This document shows, piece after piece, positions 51,073-59,489 of a DNA stretch of 64,000 nt. The position numbers were made by a program, and so were the translations under genes. The stretch is from positions 744,001-808,000 of the forward strand of contig JADJVA010000020.1 of the NCBI GenBank assembly GCA_016716765.1, in the 5' to 3' direction. This stretch comes from Bdellovibrionales bacterium (GTDB lineage: Bacteria; Bdellovibrionota; Bdellovibrionia; Bdellovibrionales; UBA1609). The stretch's first letter is position 1; each line of letters starts with the position of its first letter. The notes beneath the pieces were generated by a model. It had not been told where the DNA came from, searched no databases, and saw nothing but the letters and a program-made list of their open reading frames with translations.

Positions 51073-52398
51073 GTGACTAGTTCAAAGTTTCTTTTATATT
51101 TTCCTTTTCTTTCGCTCGCTATTGGTTCGTGCATGGCACCAAGCTTAATAGCTGACTTCAACTCAACCTGGCTTTTTGCGAGCATGGCTGGTTTAAGCTT
51201 ATTGTTGGTAGCAATCTATCGCGGATCGCAAAAATGCCCACATAGCATTAAACATTTATTTATTTTGGGCCTATTTTGTCGCGTTGCCTTTGTTCTAGCG
51301 GATCCGATTCTCGAGAACGATCACTTCCGGTACCTCTGGGAAGGCGGATTAACCTTTCACGGAGTTTCCCCTTACGGACCTCCTCCCTCAGATGTGAGTT
51401 TCGCCAAGGTAAAATCCGCCGTGCGTGAAAAGGTTAGCTATTCAGATATTAGATCCCCCTACCCGCCGCTGGCTCAGGTATTGTTTGTCAGCGCCTACGC
51501 AATTTCAGGCGAGTCTATCCTAGGCTATAAGATCCTAGTTTGTTGTCTTGAGTTGCTGCTGTTCTTTCTTTGTTTAGGAAAAGTGAAGCAAGCCTTTGAG
51601 CTCGTGGTTTTCTATTGGCTTAATCCACTGGTACTCAAGGAAGTCTCAGGGTCTGGACATTTCGATTTTTTGATTGGCTTAAGTGTGCTTTATGCGCTGA
51701 AACGAAATAGGGAATTGGCAATCTTTCCGACTATCATTGCTTCAGCCTTGCTGAAGGTATTTCCACTTGCATATTTGGGAGTAGTTCTGCGCCGTCCCTT
51801 TCTGAATACCAAATCAATAGGCATAACCGCTGCGATTTTACTATTTTCGTTAGCTCCTTTTTTGTATTTGGGCTCGATTTTTCCACAAGGATTACTGGCC
51901 TTTCATCATCACTGGACTTTGAATTCTTCGGGGTTTTTCTTTCTTAATGAATTCGTCTTCTGGATATGTGACCTTCTGCCATTGAGCGTCCTCTCTGAAG
52001 ATTTGAAAACCATGATCGCCTCTGAACAACTCGTCCGGATGCTAGCTTGGATACTCATCGGGCTCGTCGCTATGTCTTTACAATTTCACAAAAGGCTTCA
52101 GGAAAAATATTGTATCGCAAGGAAGATTCTTCTCCTAACGCTGGCACTTTTTTTTCTGGCTCCTGCCATAAATACTTGGTACTGGCTTTGGATACTGCCG
52201 CTGATGATCGATGAAGGTCTCCGCGAATGGAACCTCTTTCCTGTGATCTATTTTGCAGGCTACCTAGCACTTGATCAGCCTGAGCTTTACCGTGATCTAC
52301 AGCTCTCTATCGCAGTTCTTTTCTGCTGCGGTCTCATTGTACTTTTTGGGCGACTCCAGAGGGAGGCTCTGTGCGGATCTCCTGCAATCAATAGTTGA
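51073..52398 (+). CDS. Polytopic membrane glycosyltransferase (GT-C-like)
   Basis: 441 residues from GTG with about ten membrane helices. After the first helices comes Leu-Glu-Asn-Asp-His-Phe-Arg-Tyr-Leu-Trp-Glu-Gly, then Gly-Val-Ser-Pro-Tyr-Gly, the acidic loop pattern of polyprenol-phosphate-dependent mannosyltransferases (Asn-Asp-x-x-Arg-Tyr). This acidic loop is the likely catalytic site facing the periplasm. Divergently transcribed from the family 2 glycosyltransferase with 47 bases between. The 3' end overlaps the convergent barrel gene by 11 bases. Confidence 0.75.
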   Translation: MTSSKFLLYFPFLSLAIGSCMAPSLIADFNSTWLFASMAGLSLLLVAIYRGSQKCPHSIKHLFILGLFCRVAFVLADPILENDHFRYLWEGGLTFHGVSPYGPPPSDVSFAKVKSAVREKVSYSDIRSPYPPLAQVLFVSAYAISGESILGYKILVCCLELLLFFLCLGKVKQAFELVVFYWLNPLVLKEVSGSGHFDFLIGLSVLYALKRNRELAIFPTIIASALLKVFPLAYLGVVLRRPFLNTKSIGITAAILLFSLAPFLYLGSIFPQGLLAFHHHWTLNSSGFFFLNEFVFWICDLLPLSVLSEDLKTMIASEQLVRMLAWILIGLVAMSLQFHKRLQEKYCIARKILLLTLALFFLAPAINTWYWLWILPLMIDEGLREWNLFPVIYFAGYLALDQPELYRDLQLSIAVLFCCGLIVLFGRLQREALCGSPAINS

Positions 52399-53197
52399 CT
52401 GTGTAGCCAAGACCCAAAGCTTGAGTCGCACCTGTGTTGCGACCTGTTATTTTTTGACTTACAAAAATCTGCGCCGAGTTTGCACCATAGGTGCGACTCA
52501 TTGATAATGCCAATGCGGTGTAGTCTTCCTTCAGAGTATCGAAAGGACCAGCCATAACGTCAGGGCCGTCAGTAGTGACTTTGCTACTGTAGGTTAAAGC
52601 ATAGGATTCGCGATCGCTGAAAAAGCTCGCTGACAAATCTGTGATTGAAAAAGGTTTGTGACTCGCATCTTGCCGGGTGGTCAATTGATGACCCAAGCGC
52701 AACTCAATGGGACCCGTGATATAATAGTAGTTCAGACTATAATCCACTTTTCTTTGTCCATCTGAAATCGCTAGAAAATTATTTCCATCACGTCCGTCGC
52801 CTGGCTCCCGAAAGCCCAATGCTCCGACCAGTTCAGAATTACTATTGGACCAGAGTGATTTGTTGTAACGCATGCCAATTTCGCTAATCCCACCGCGCTG
52901 AGAGCCCGTTGGAACCATGCTCATCGGATCGGAGCCCTCTTCCATCTTCAAATTTGTATAAACCAGCTTAAAGTCAAATTGGGCGCCATCACCAAGCCCC
53001 CAGGAATGAGTGAGTGATAGGCTTGTATTTACGGTTTGACCACTGGCTGCAAAGTCAGCTTTGTCAGAACCTGCCCACATAGCTTTAGCTGTTCCATAGG
53101 TTGCGGTGACATCAAATGACTTAGAATCCTCTGTGAGAATATGCGCTTTTGCACAAATAGCCAAGAATGGGATCGTAAATAAAATTATAGCTTTCAT
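52388..53197 (-). CDS. Outer-membrane beta-barrel protein
   Basis: 269 residues, signal peptide (Ile-Leu-Phe-Thr-Ile-Pro-Phe-Leu-Ala-Ile-Cys-Ala-Lys-Ala) and alternating beta-strands throughout (Phe-Asp-Phe-Lys-Leu-Val-Tyr-Thr; Leu-Thr-Tyr-Ser-Ser-Lys-Val), ending Leu-Gly-Tyr-Thr-Val-Asn-Tyr with a C-terminal aromatic. Probably a 10-12-strand channel. No specific family. A small secreted-protein gene lies just upstream. Confidence 0.7.
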   Translation of the reverse strand: MKAIILFTIPFLAICAKAHILTEDSKSFDVTATYGTAKAMWAGSDKADFAASGQTVNTSLSLTHSWGLGDGAQFDFKLVYTNLKMEEGSDPMSMVPTGSQRGGISEIGMRYNKSLWSNSNSELVGALGFREPGDGRDGNNFLAISDGQRKVDYSLNYYYITGPIELRLGHQLTTRQDASHKPFSITDLSASFFSDRESYALTYSSKVTTDGPDVMAGPFDTLKEDYTALALSMSRTYGANSAQIFVSQKITGRNTGATQALGLGYTVNY

Positions 53198-53200
53198 AAA

Positions 53201-53368
53201 TTATTTGCCCTTTGTTAGTTTATTAATGCGTTCACGACAGTCTTTAAGACTTTCATTGGGTTCGCATTTTATTGGCGGACCTCCTGAAATTGGCGGAGGA
53301 GTGTAAGAGCCGCTAGCAAATATTTGTCCACTGTAAACCATAAGAATTGCGAATATAATTTTTTTCAT
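53201..53368 (-). CDS. Short secreted protein
   Basis: 55 residues from the ATG at 53368, which opens a signal peptide (Ile-Ile-Phe-Ala-Ile-Leu-Met-Val-Tyr-Ser-Gly, ending Phe-Ala-Ser). The mature 35 residues have a Pro/Gly-rich start and two cysteines (Lys-Cys-Glu-Pro; Asp-Cys-Arg-Glu), suggesting one disulfide. It ends three bases before the barrel gene and may be co-transcribed. Function unknown. Confidence 0.6.
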   Translation of the reverse strand: MKKIIFAILMVYSGQIFASGSYTPPPISGGPPIKCEPNESLKDCRERINKLTKGK

Positions 53369-53409
53369 AGACCTAGATTTCAAACTCTCTCTGCGTAGAA
53401 GTCAAAACT

Positions 53410-54996
53410 TTATGAAGCTTTAGACTCACCATCCTCGAAAGAAGACTGCCCGTGTCGAAGTGGTAGCTCAATTAGAAATCGAGTGTTCGGGCAATGTGCA
53501 TCTATTGAAATCTTCCCATTGTGTCCTTCGATAATACTTTTGGTAATACTGAGGCCAAGTCCGGTGCCTTTGCCAACAGCCTTAGTAGTAAAGAAAGGTT
53601 CCATTATTTTATCTCTGACTTCGGCAGGAATTCCAGGTCCGCTGTCGGTAATTGAAATTTGTAGTTTCTCATCGCAGGATACAACTAATGAAATCTTAAT
53701 CCATTTTTCAGGAAGAGTCTCAATGGCATCAATGGAATTGCTAATCATGTTAACCAGCACTTGCCCAATTTGAGTCGCGCGACACTCAATCTGGACGTTC
53801 GGAACTTCGGATAGTTCCATACCTACGGAATGTGACACAATCTTTTCATTGCAAAGAGTAAGAGTGTCCTCCATCAGCACAGAGATTTGCGTCAACTCAA
53901 AGGTGTCATTATTGCCGTCCCGAGAAAAACTCCTAAGACCGCGTATAATCTTAATAATCCGGTTGGTCATGCGACCAATTTTCGGAAGGTCATTTTCAAG
54001 GTCTGAAAGCTGATATTTCTGTGCCCTTAATTTCTTCTCAATGTGGTCAGAAATCGCAAGCACCACGGCTAAAGGATTGCTGATCTCGTGAGCGATTCCA
54101 GCGGCTAGCTCTCCCAGTGCGGACAAGCGTTCTGCCTTAACGAGCTCTTCCTGGGCCTGCAAAACTTTTTCTCGACTAGAGTTCAAGTCGCGAGTCATCA
54201 CATTAACGGCCTCCGTCAACGCACCGAACTCATCTCCGGAAAGCACCGGTGTGTGAGCATTTAAGTCTCCCTCCGATACTTTCTTTGCATGCAGGACCAA
54301 ACGATGGAGGGGACGAGTCAGCGCATTCCCTACAAAATATGAAATTAAAGTGGCAAACAGGAGCGCCAGAAACGCTGGGATCAGCAATTGCATTAATAGC
54401 TGAACCTTTGCCTCAGCAACCTCTTGATCCGCTCGGTAGTCAACCTCGAGGACGGAGACGACTTTTCCGTTTTGCAGTCGGATTGGAGCAAAGGCAGAAA
54501 CCCACATCCCCTCTTTGTCGGAGTACATACCTGAATATTGCGGCAGTCCCGTTTTAAAAACATCTTTTACAATTGGATGCATTGGCAGCGAATTGCCAGA
54601 GTAAGTTTTTTCATTGCTCATAGTTACAAAAATCATTTGTTCAGGAGCCCACTCCGGTTGAATCAAAGTGTAAACATCAGAGGTCAATCCATTGGCGGAC
54701 TTCACTCCTTGCAATATTTTTTGAAGACCAAGAAATTCAGGCCGCGTCGTGAGGTGAGCGTCTTGGGACAATAGCGCTTGGACGACTTCCTCATGGGTCT
54801 CACCCGGAATCTGCAACGCCGCCGTTTTTGCGATCGCCTCAAGCTTCTGTCCCAAGAGAATTTCCATGTTTTTACCAATGGAAAGAAAGGCAAGCAGCCC
54901 TGTACCGGCCAAACTGACTAGCACAATCACAACGGTGATAATCAGAACCTTGCCAGCAATTGGAAAACTATTTACAAGTCGGGGCAGCGATCTCAT
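53410..54996 (-). CDS. Membrane sensor histidine kinase with periplasmic sensing domain
   Basis: 528 residues. Membrane helix at about 17-38, periplasmic Cache-like domain (about 40-195), second helix near 200-225, HAMP (Leu-Thr-Arg-Pro-Leu-His-Arg-Leu), then HisKA with the phosphoacceptor in Gly-Ile-Ala-His-Glu-Ile-Ser-Asn-Pro, and a HATPase domain with Asn box, Asp-Ser-Gly-Pro-Gly-Ile and Gly-Thr-Gly-Leu-Gly-Leu-Ser. No response-regulator gene adjoins it, so its partner is elsewhere; an orphan kinase. Signal unknown. Confidence 0.9.
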   Translation of the reverse strand: MRSLPRLVNSFPIAGKVLIITVVIVLVSLAGTGLLAFLSIGKNMEILLGQKLEAIAKTAALQIPGETHEEVVQALLSQDAHLTTRPEFLGLQKILQGVKSANGLTSDVYTLIQPEWAPEQMIFVTMSNEKTYSGNSLPMHPIVKDVFKTGLPQYSGMYSDKEGMWVSAFAPIRLQNGKVVSVLEVDYRADQEVAEAKVQLLMQLLIPAFLALLFATLISYFVGNALTRPLHRLVLHAKKVSEGDLNAHTPVLSGDEFGALTEAVNVMTRDLNSSREKVLQAQEELVKAERLSALGELAAGIAHEISNPLAVVLAISDHIEKKLRAQKYQLSDLENDLPKIGRMTNRIIKIIRGLRSFSRDGNNDTFELTQISVLMEDTLTLCNEKIVSHSVGMELSEVPNVQIECRATQIGQVLVNMISNSIDAIETLPEKWIKISLVVSCDEKLQISITDSGPGIPAEVRDKIMEPFFTTKAVGKGTGLGLSITKSIIEGHNGKISIDAHCPNTRFLIELPLRHGQSSFEDGESKAS

Positions 54997-55085
54997 ACTC
55001 TTATTTTCGGATATTGTTGCAAAATTAGTGATTCTCTATGATCAAGTACCTGATTTATCCAATGAATTCTCAATTCGAGAAAGAT

Positions 55086-55113
55086 GGCGGTTGGCCACTA
55101 AAACTGTGAGCTT
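55086..55113 (+). repeat. Short GGCGGTTGGCC repeat, copy 2
   Basis: GGCGGTTGGCCACTAAAACT and following GTGAGCTT, matching copies at 40607 and 56313. Confidence 0.6.
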
Positions 55114-55224
55114 ACCAGGCTCCCTTTACACTAAGAACAAAGATAATGCTTGACGTCATATAATTCATCGTGTCAAAAGACAGGGGCCCTGCCTATTTAA
55201 CTTGTAACCTGAGGAGCTCTCTCT

Positions 55225-55686
55225 ATGAGAACAATCAAAGCGTTATTCATTCCGATCGTGTTTCTGGTTTCTATTTTTTCTTTATATTCTGAGAACAGCC
55301 ACGGAAGGATGTGCTGCGCCGACGGCCCATACCTCCCGAAAGATACCATCACGATAATAAAGGGAACAGGGAATATTGTGAATCTATTGAATCATCTTCA
55401 AGTGATAGATAACGATAAAATTACAATTCCCTATCGGCCGATATTTACATCCATTTCTGGAATCACCTATCAAATAGAGAATGCAGAAGAATGCCTTAGA
55501 AAGATTAAACACTTAGTGGCACCCAATACGAGTTATTCTTCCCTGGAAATTAAGGGGCCTGAAGATGACGGGGATGATCAGAATTTGCGATTTATTCTTG
55601 AATGGAGATTTTGGGATAAAACGGAATCGGTCACTTGTCCCGTAAAATCAATTAAATCGGTTGTAGGCAAAAGCATGAATTCTTAG
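55225..55686 (+). CDS. Secreted protein of unknown function
   Basis: 153 residues with a signal peptide (Phe-Ile-Pro-Ile-Val-Phe-Leu-Val-Ser-Ile-Phe-Ser-Leu). The mature part contains Met-Cys-Cys-Ala near its start and further cysteines (Glu-Glu-Cys; Val-Thr-Cys-Pro), so disulfides are likely. A strong ctgaggagctc site precedes the ATG. Downstream there is a GGGCCC repeated twice with 12 bases between, a weak terminator candidate. No family recognised. Confidence 0.65.
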   Translation: MRTIKALFIPIVFLVSIFSLYSENSHGRMCCADGPYLPKDTITIIKGTGNIVNLLNHLQVIDNDKITIPYRPIFTSISGITYQIENAEECLRKIKHLVAPNTSYSSLEIKGPEDDGDDQNLRFILEWRFWDKTESVTCPVKSIKSVVGKSMNS

Positions 55687-55781
55687 TCGAAAAAGAACTG
55701 GGCCCCTATCCATTCGCGGGCCCTATTAATAAAAGCGTGTTTGGTAACAGACATGGAATTTAAAACGTTCAGGAGTACAAT

Positions 55782-56309
55782 ATGAAAGCTTTGATGTTAA
55801 TCGCTCTGGTTTCACTTTCCTTGACGACTCAAGCCGGATTTTTTGATCGAAAGATTACGATCACAGATCTAGCGAATGCGTCCGACAGAGCAGCTGAAGC
55901 GAAAAAGCTTGCCCAGCAGGGTTTTGACGACGTGGTTTGGCAGTTTTTAAAGGAGAATCACAAAATAAATTCTCCTGTTGATCTCTTTCAGTTTATAAGA
56001 GCAAACCGGACTAAATTTGAAAATCAAAACCAAGAAGAAAGTTTTGAATTCCTCATGGCGGTCGTTGAAGACAAAGACGGGATTTCGAAATATCACGGTC
56101 TTCCTTTAGAGGATATCAATTTTCAAATTATCAGTGTCTCTGAGTACAGGAAAGGCTTTATAGTTAAACTTAATCTGAACACCAATGGTTGTTACAGTGT
56201 CTATTACGATGTAGATTTGTTAATTGAAAAAGATAAACTCGAAGTCACTAAGGAAAAATCAATCAGCCGTCAAAAAATAAGTCAGTCAGAGTTCCCTTGC
56301 ATGGGTTGA
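55782..56309 (+). CDS. Secreted protein of unknown function
   Basis: 175 residues, signal peptide (Leu-Met-Leu-Ile-Ala-Leu-Val-Ser-Leu-Ser-Leu-Thr-Thr-Gln-Ala). The mature protein is helical at first, then beta-rich (Tyr-Ser-Val-Tyr-Tyr-Asp-Val-Asp-Leu-Leu-Ile), with two cysteines at its end. Ribosome site aggag seven bases upstream of the ATG. It ends three bases before a GGCGGTTGGCC repeat and a duplicated piece of the Fic gene. Function unknown. Confidence 0.65.
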   Translation: MKALMLIALVSLSLTTQAGFFDRKITITDLANASDRAAEAKKLAQQGFDDVVWQFLKENHKINSPVDLFQFIRANRTKFENQNQEESFEFLMAVVEDKDGISKYHGLPLEDINFQIISVSEYRKGFIVKLNLNTNGCYSVYYDVDLLIEKDKLEVTKEKSISRQKISQSEFPCMG

Positions 56310-56312
56310 GCT

Positions 56313-56367
56313 GGCGGTTGGCCCCTAAAACTGTAGGCCTTGCATCTTGAGTCTTGAGCCAACCGCC
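56313..56367. repeat. Short GGCGGTTGGCC repeat, copy 3, as an inverted pair
   Basis: GGCGGTTGGCCCCTAAAACT at 56313 and the reverse (GAGCCAACCGCC) at 56356-56367 can pair as a hairpin. The block borders the fragment copied from the Fic gene. Confidence 0.6.
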
Positions 56368-56573
56368 TCCCACTCCTTTCCTGGACGATCAAAATCGCGA
56401 CTTTTTTACCACTCAAGAGGAGTGGGCGGATTTGGTGGGAAAGGGTATGATAAATACCGTTCGAGCGCTGGAGGCTTGTATTGAGAATCCGTCGGCCGCC
56501 GGTTGTAAAGTCGTATCGAGTGCGCTGCCCCAACAATAAATTCCGTTCTGATATCGAAAGGAAACGAGAAGTT
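56368..56573 (+). pseudogene. Fragment of the Fic gene 3' end, duplicated
   Basis: About 206 bases nearly identical to 61972-62177: the last ~57 codons of the Fic gene (Asp-Gln-Asn-Arg-Asp-Phe-Phe-Thr-Thr-Gln-Glu-Glu-Trp) with its TAA at 56537-56539 and 30 bases of trailer. There is no start or catalytic motif. A direct copy inserted next to a palindromic repeat; not functional as a protein. Confidence 0.85.
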
Positions 56574-56667
56574 TGAGGCGATGAAGAACATAAATCGTAA
56601 CATTTGTACAAAAGGGCCAACTGCCGCCCCCCCCCAGAGCTGGGTCATCGGTCCTTCCCTAACGAGG

Positions 56668-56901
56668 CTAAGGCCGTTGGCTGGGTGGAGGCAGAACCTG
56701 AGTCGGTCCATAATAGCCCTTGCGATCTGACACAGGGCTCTGGCCACTAAATTGAGTATTTCTAAGGCTATCCGCCGCAGATCTTGTCGTTTGTTCAGTA
56801 AAATTCTCAGGCACATCGTTCCATCCACGAGTATGAACCTTGGGTGGTGTGATACATGAAAAAAATAAGGGCAAGGTAAGAGTGATCAAAATGGACCTCA
56901 T
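56668..56901 (-). CDS. Short lipoprotein
   Basis: 77 residues from the ATG at 56901, chosen for the gaggagg site and because Leu-Pro-Leu-Phe-Phe-Ser-Cys gives a proper lipobox. The mature part is Thr/Ser/Pro-rich with Pro-Pro-Pro-Ser-Gln-Arg-Pro at the end. A longer frame to 56949 has no ribosome site. Function unknown; a neighbour of the metalloprotease gene. Confidence 0.6.
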   Translation of the reverse strand: MRSILITLTLPLFFSCITPPKVHTRGWNDVPENFTEQTTRSAADSLRNTQFSGQSPVSDRKGYYGPTQVLPPPSQRP

Positions 56902-57157
56902 AGAGACCTCCTCGAAGTAGATTACGAGAGTATTCAGCTGCGTGTACATGACTCTCTCGGTCGAGACAGTTCACAACCTAGTGCATCAGTTCTTCGATTG
57001 CTACTTCCACTTCCTAATTTTGAATTTTTTAACTTTTTTTGTAAATTTTGACTTTCGAAATATTTGCCCTCGAGCTGATTCTGGCTGCTAGAACCGGGAA
57101 GAGGATTCGGATGAGCCTCCGCGACATGAAAAGCATTGGATAGGGATCCAGACTGTC

Positions 57158-57862
57158 CTACCTGTATTCACAGTCCAGTGTTTGAATTGTCGTCGCATCC
57201 AGAGTCCGCAAGGAAAAGTTTACCGATGATTCTCCATAGAACATGATTGACGAGGACTCCTCATTGTGAACAAGGCCGAGGGAATGTCCGAGCTCATGTA
57301 GAGCGACACTTTCTACGTCGAAGTATCCTACACGATTTCGGGAGGTCGAAAAATTATTGGCGATCCCATCAAAGATGATATCCGCGTCTATAATTTCGTT
57401 AGCGCGACCATTCACCACGGTTACCGCTAGGCCCCATCCTCGCGAAATAAGGGCTCGACGATTTTTCGGCGCTTTACCCCGTGCTCCTCGTTTCCTAAAA
57501 TAGAAAGTATTTCGTCCATCGTTTGCAGGGACAGAATAATCTCGAAAATTCGGATCGGACCTAAAAAGCTCAAACCCCGCCGCCTTGTTCCACGTTTCAA
57601 TGGCGGATTTCACAGCCGCGATGTATTCCTCCGGAAAGGAAGCATCGAAGGAAAAAAGAATTGGGGCGTTTCCTTTCCAGCTGATGCGCTTGTCTCTTAT
57701 ATTTTTTGCATAAAGCTGGTTACATAGATGCTCGATTGCAGGTGACATTACGCGCTGGGGACGATCGCTTGCATCGACTGCGTTTCTGGAAGACCTTTCG
57801 CACGCAACCAACCACCAGAGAGTCAAAAGTAAAAAATTCGTCGACCATATTCGCTTTTTCAT
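57158..57862 (-). CDS. Matrixin-like zinc metalloprotease, lipoprotein
   Basis: 234 residues. Lipobox Trp-Leu-Val-Ala-Cys at about residue 20. The catalytic zinc motif is complete, His-Glu-Leu-Gly-His-Ser-Leu-Gly-Leu-Val-His, and the following Ser-Ile-Met-Phe is the Met-turn. These identify the M10/metzincin fold; the catalytic domain fills almost the whole protein with no propeptide cysteine switch visible. A membrane-anchored protease acting in the periplasm or at the surface. It overlaps no gene, but two bases separate it from the next secreted-protein gene, so they are co-transcribed. Confidence 0.85.
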   Translation of the reverse strand: MKKRIWSTNFLLLTLWWLVACERSSRNAVDASDRPQRVMSPAIEHLCNQLYAKNIRDKRISWKGNAPILFSFDASFPEEYIAAVKSAIETWNKAAGFELFRSDPNFRDYSVPANDGRNTFYFRKRGARGKAPKNRRALISRGWGLAVTVVNGRANEIIDADIIFDGIANNFSTSRNRVGYFDVESVALHELGHSLGLVHNEESSSIMFYGESSVNFSLRTLDATTIQTLDCEYR

Positions 57863-57863
57863 A

Positions 57864-58202
57864 TTAGTAGGTCTTCATTTTCAATTCGCGATCAAGGGTA
57901 AATGAAACACGTTGATCTGCTCGGTTGTCGCAAATGTAAAGATCGTTTATGAGATCGGCGCGAAAGTCTGTGCAATTATATGACGACTGAGATTGGTCCA
58001 GATTCTGAACTATCAGAGTCACATCGCTCGCCGAAATTAAGAGGCCACTGTGGTTAAGAAAGGCCCTAGCTCCCTGAGCAGTTAGACAGTCATTGGCAAA
58101 ACAATGATGGATTGAAAAGTCCTCCATACGATTGGATAGGCCAGATGCCCATTGTCCCACTCCCAAAAAACTCAAGAGAAAAAACACTCGCTTTATGGGC
58201 AT
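57864..58202 (-). CDS. Small secreted protein
   Basis: 112 residues with a signal peptide (Val-Phe-Phe-Leu-Leu-Ser-Phe-Leu-Gly-Val-Gly). Cysteines at His-His-Cys, Asp-Cys, Asn-Cys and Ile-Cys-Asp suggest two disulfides. Its start overlaps the upstream lipoprotein gene by ten bases and it ends two bases before the matrixin gene, so it might be an inhibitor or chaperone of that protease; that is conjecture. Confidence 0.6.
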   Translation of the reverse strand: MPIKRVFFLLSFLGVGQWASGLSNRMEDFSIHHCFANDCLTAQGARAFLNHSGLLISASDVTLIVQNLDQSQSSYNCTDFRADLINDLYICDNRADQRVSFTLDRELKMKTY

Positions 58203-59479
58203 TTGGAATTCCCGAAGGCGGTAATAGCATCGCCGTTTGGAAAAAGGCCTGCAATCGTTGGATCACGCAGCTCCACCAAGTTACCGCATGAATCGATTTT
58301 CAAAGGACCGAGTTGCTTAAGCGATTCCATCGGCTTTTCAAAAAGCGCAAATACGTTCATTTGAACGGTGACCATATTGCCGTGGCCCAGCGAAAAATCG
58401 AATGGCACTTCCTGGTTTGACTTTACGAGCTTCTCTACCTTCTCCAGATGAGGTTTAAAAGCGTCAATCACGCACAATCCCTTGTCAAATAAATACCCTG
58501 GGCGATTTTGGGGATGTTCCCATCCCATGCTGCACAATAGTTTCACATTTTCATTCGCCCACAATAAGCTATTCAAAATATCCAGACCCCAGCCGCGAGC
58601 TTTCGACATGGTATTCGGAATTCTCAAGGTACCGAATTCGGCGTGCGCCATGATATCATCAATAATTTTTTGGTAGTCCTTAGTAAGAATTTCACTCGTC
58701 CCGTTCATCCCTTTGATGGACTCCACAGTGCCGGTCAAATCGTAACTGTTCGGCAATGCGAGATACAATTCGTAAAATCCAATTGCATATTGGATAATTT
58801 CGAAGTCGGCCCGATTAAGAGTGACTTGATGTCGAGCGGACGACGGTGGACAAACAAGTTCATAGCTCCGATTTGCGGTCTCCGTGATCTTACATCTATA
58901 TGCGTAACGAGAATTCGCGTTCTGTATAAACATCGGACTGCTCATCATGGTGATCTCAGAATTACGGTGGTCGCGCACGAAAAGTCGAAAATGCTCCAGT
59001 GCCGCTATCAACTTGTCGAGATAGTTTTGGAGTTCCTTTTCCGTCGATATTTCAGGGTTTCCGTCGAGATAATAGGAGTTTAACATATAGTCGGGTTGAG
59101 ATTTAAGTGCCGCAACAGTATTACCCCAATTTTCTCTTAATGCTGGATTCCGTTCGGCTAGCGGTTGGAGTCGAACCACAATTCCTTTCAGCAAAATCAG
59201 CGGTTCGAGAAGAGCCTTGATAAAACCTGCGCGGAGATTAGCGGGATCTAATTTCAACGCATCCGCAGCAACACGATCGGCTTGTTCGAAACCCTTGGCG
59301 TAGACAAGTTGTTCGGCTCCTTTAGCAATTTCCTCAGCGGCTTCGGAACGCGATAATTCTGATTTCTCGATCGCCTCGACCGAGAACGAATAGCGAAAAC
59401 CATCGTTATTGTCAGTCAATTTTTTAATGCAGCCGGTGTTTACGAATAAAACTGCAGTGATAAGACTAAGATATTTCAT
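58193..59479 (-). CDS. Helical lipoprotein
   Basis: 428 residues, lipobox Val-Asn-Thr-Gly-Cys. Residues about 45-95 are TPR-like (Leu-Val-Tyr-Ala-Lys-Gly-Phe-Glu-Gln-Ala-Asp-Arg; Leu-Lys-Leu-Asp-Pro-Ala-Asn-Leu) and the remainder is helical with several cysteines. No enzyme motif. It starts 11 bases after the next gene upstream, in the same run. Probably an outer-membrane-anchored scaffold; function unknown. Confidence 0.65.
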   Translation of the reverse strand: MKYLSLITAVLFVNTGCIKKLTDNNDGFRYSFSVEAIEKSELSRSEAAEEIAKGAEQLVYAKGFEQADRVAADALKLDPANLRAGFIKALLEPLILLKGIVVRLQPLAERNPALRENWGNTVAALKSQPDYMLNSYYLDGNPEISTEKELQNYLDKLIAALEHFRLFVRDHRNSEITMMSSPMFIQNANSRYAYRCKITETANRSYELVCPPSSARHQVTLNRADFEIIQYAIGFYELYLALPNSYDLTGTVESIKGMNGTSEILTKDYQKIIDDIMAHAEFGTLRIPNTMSKARGWGLDILNSLLWANENVKLLCSMGWEHPQNRPGYLFDKGLCVIDAFKPHLEKVEKLVKSNQEVPFDFSLGHGNMVTVQMNVFALFEKPMESLKQLGPLKIDSCGNLVELRDPTIAGLFPNGDAITAFGNSKCP

Positions 59480-59489
59480 ATCGTTTTCC

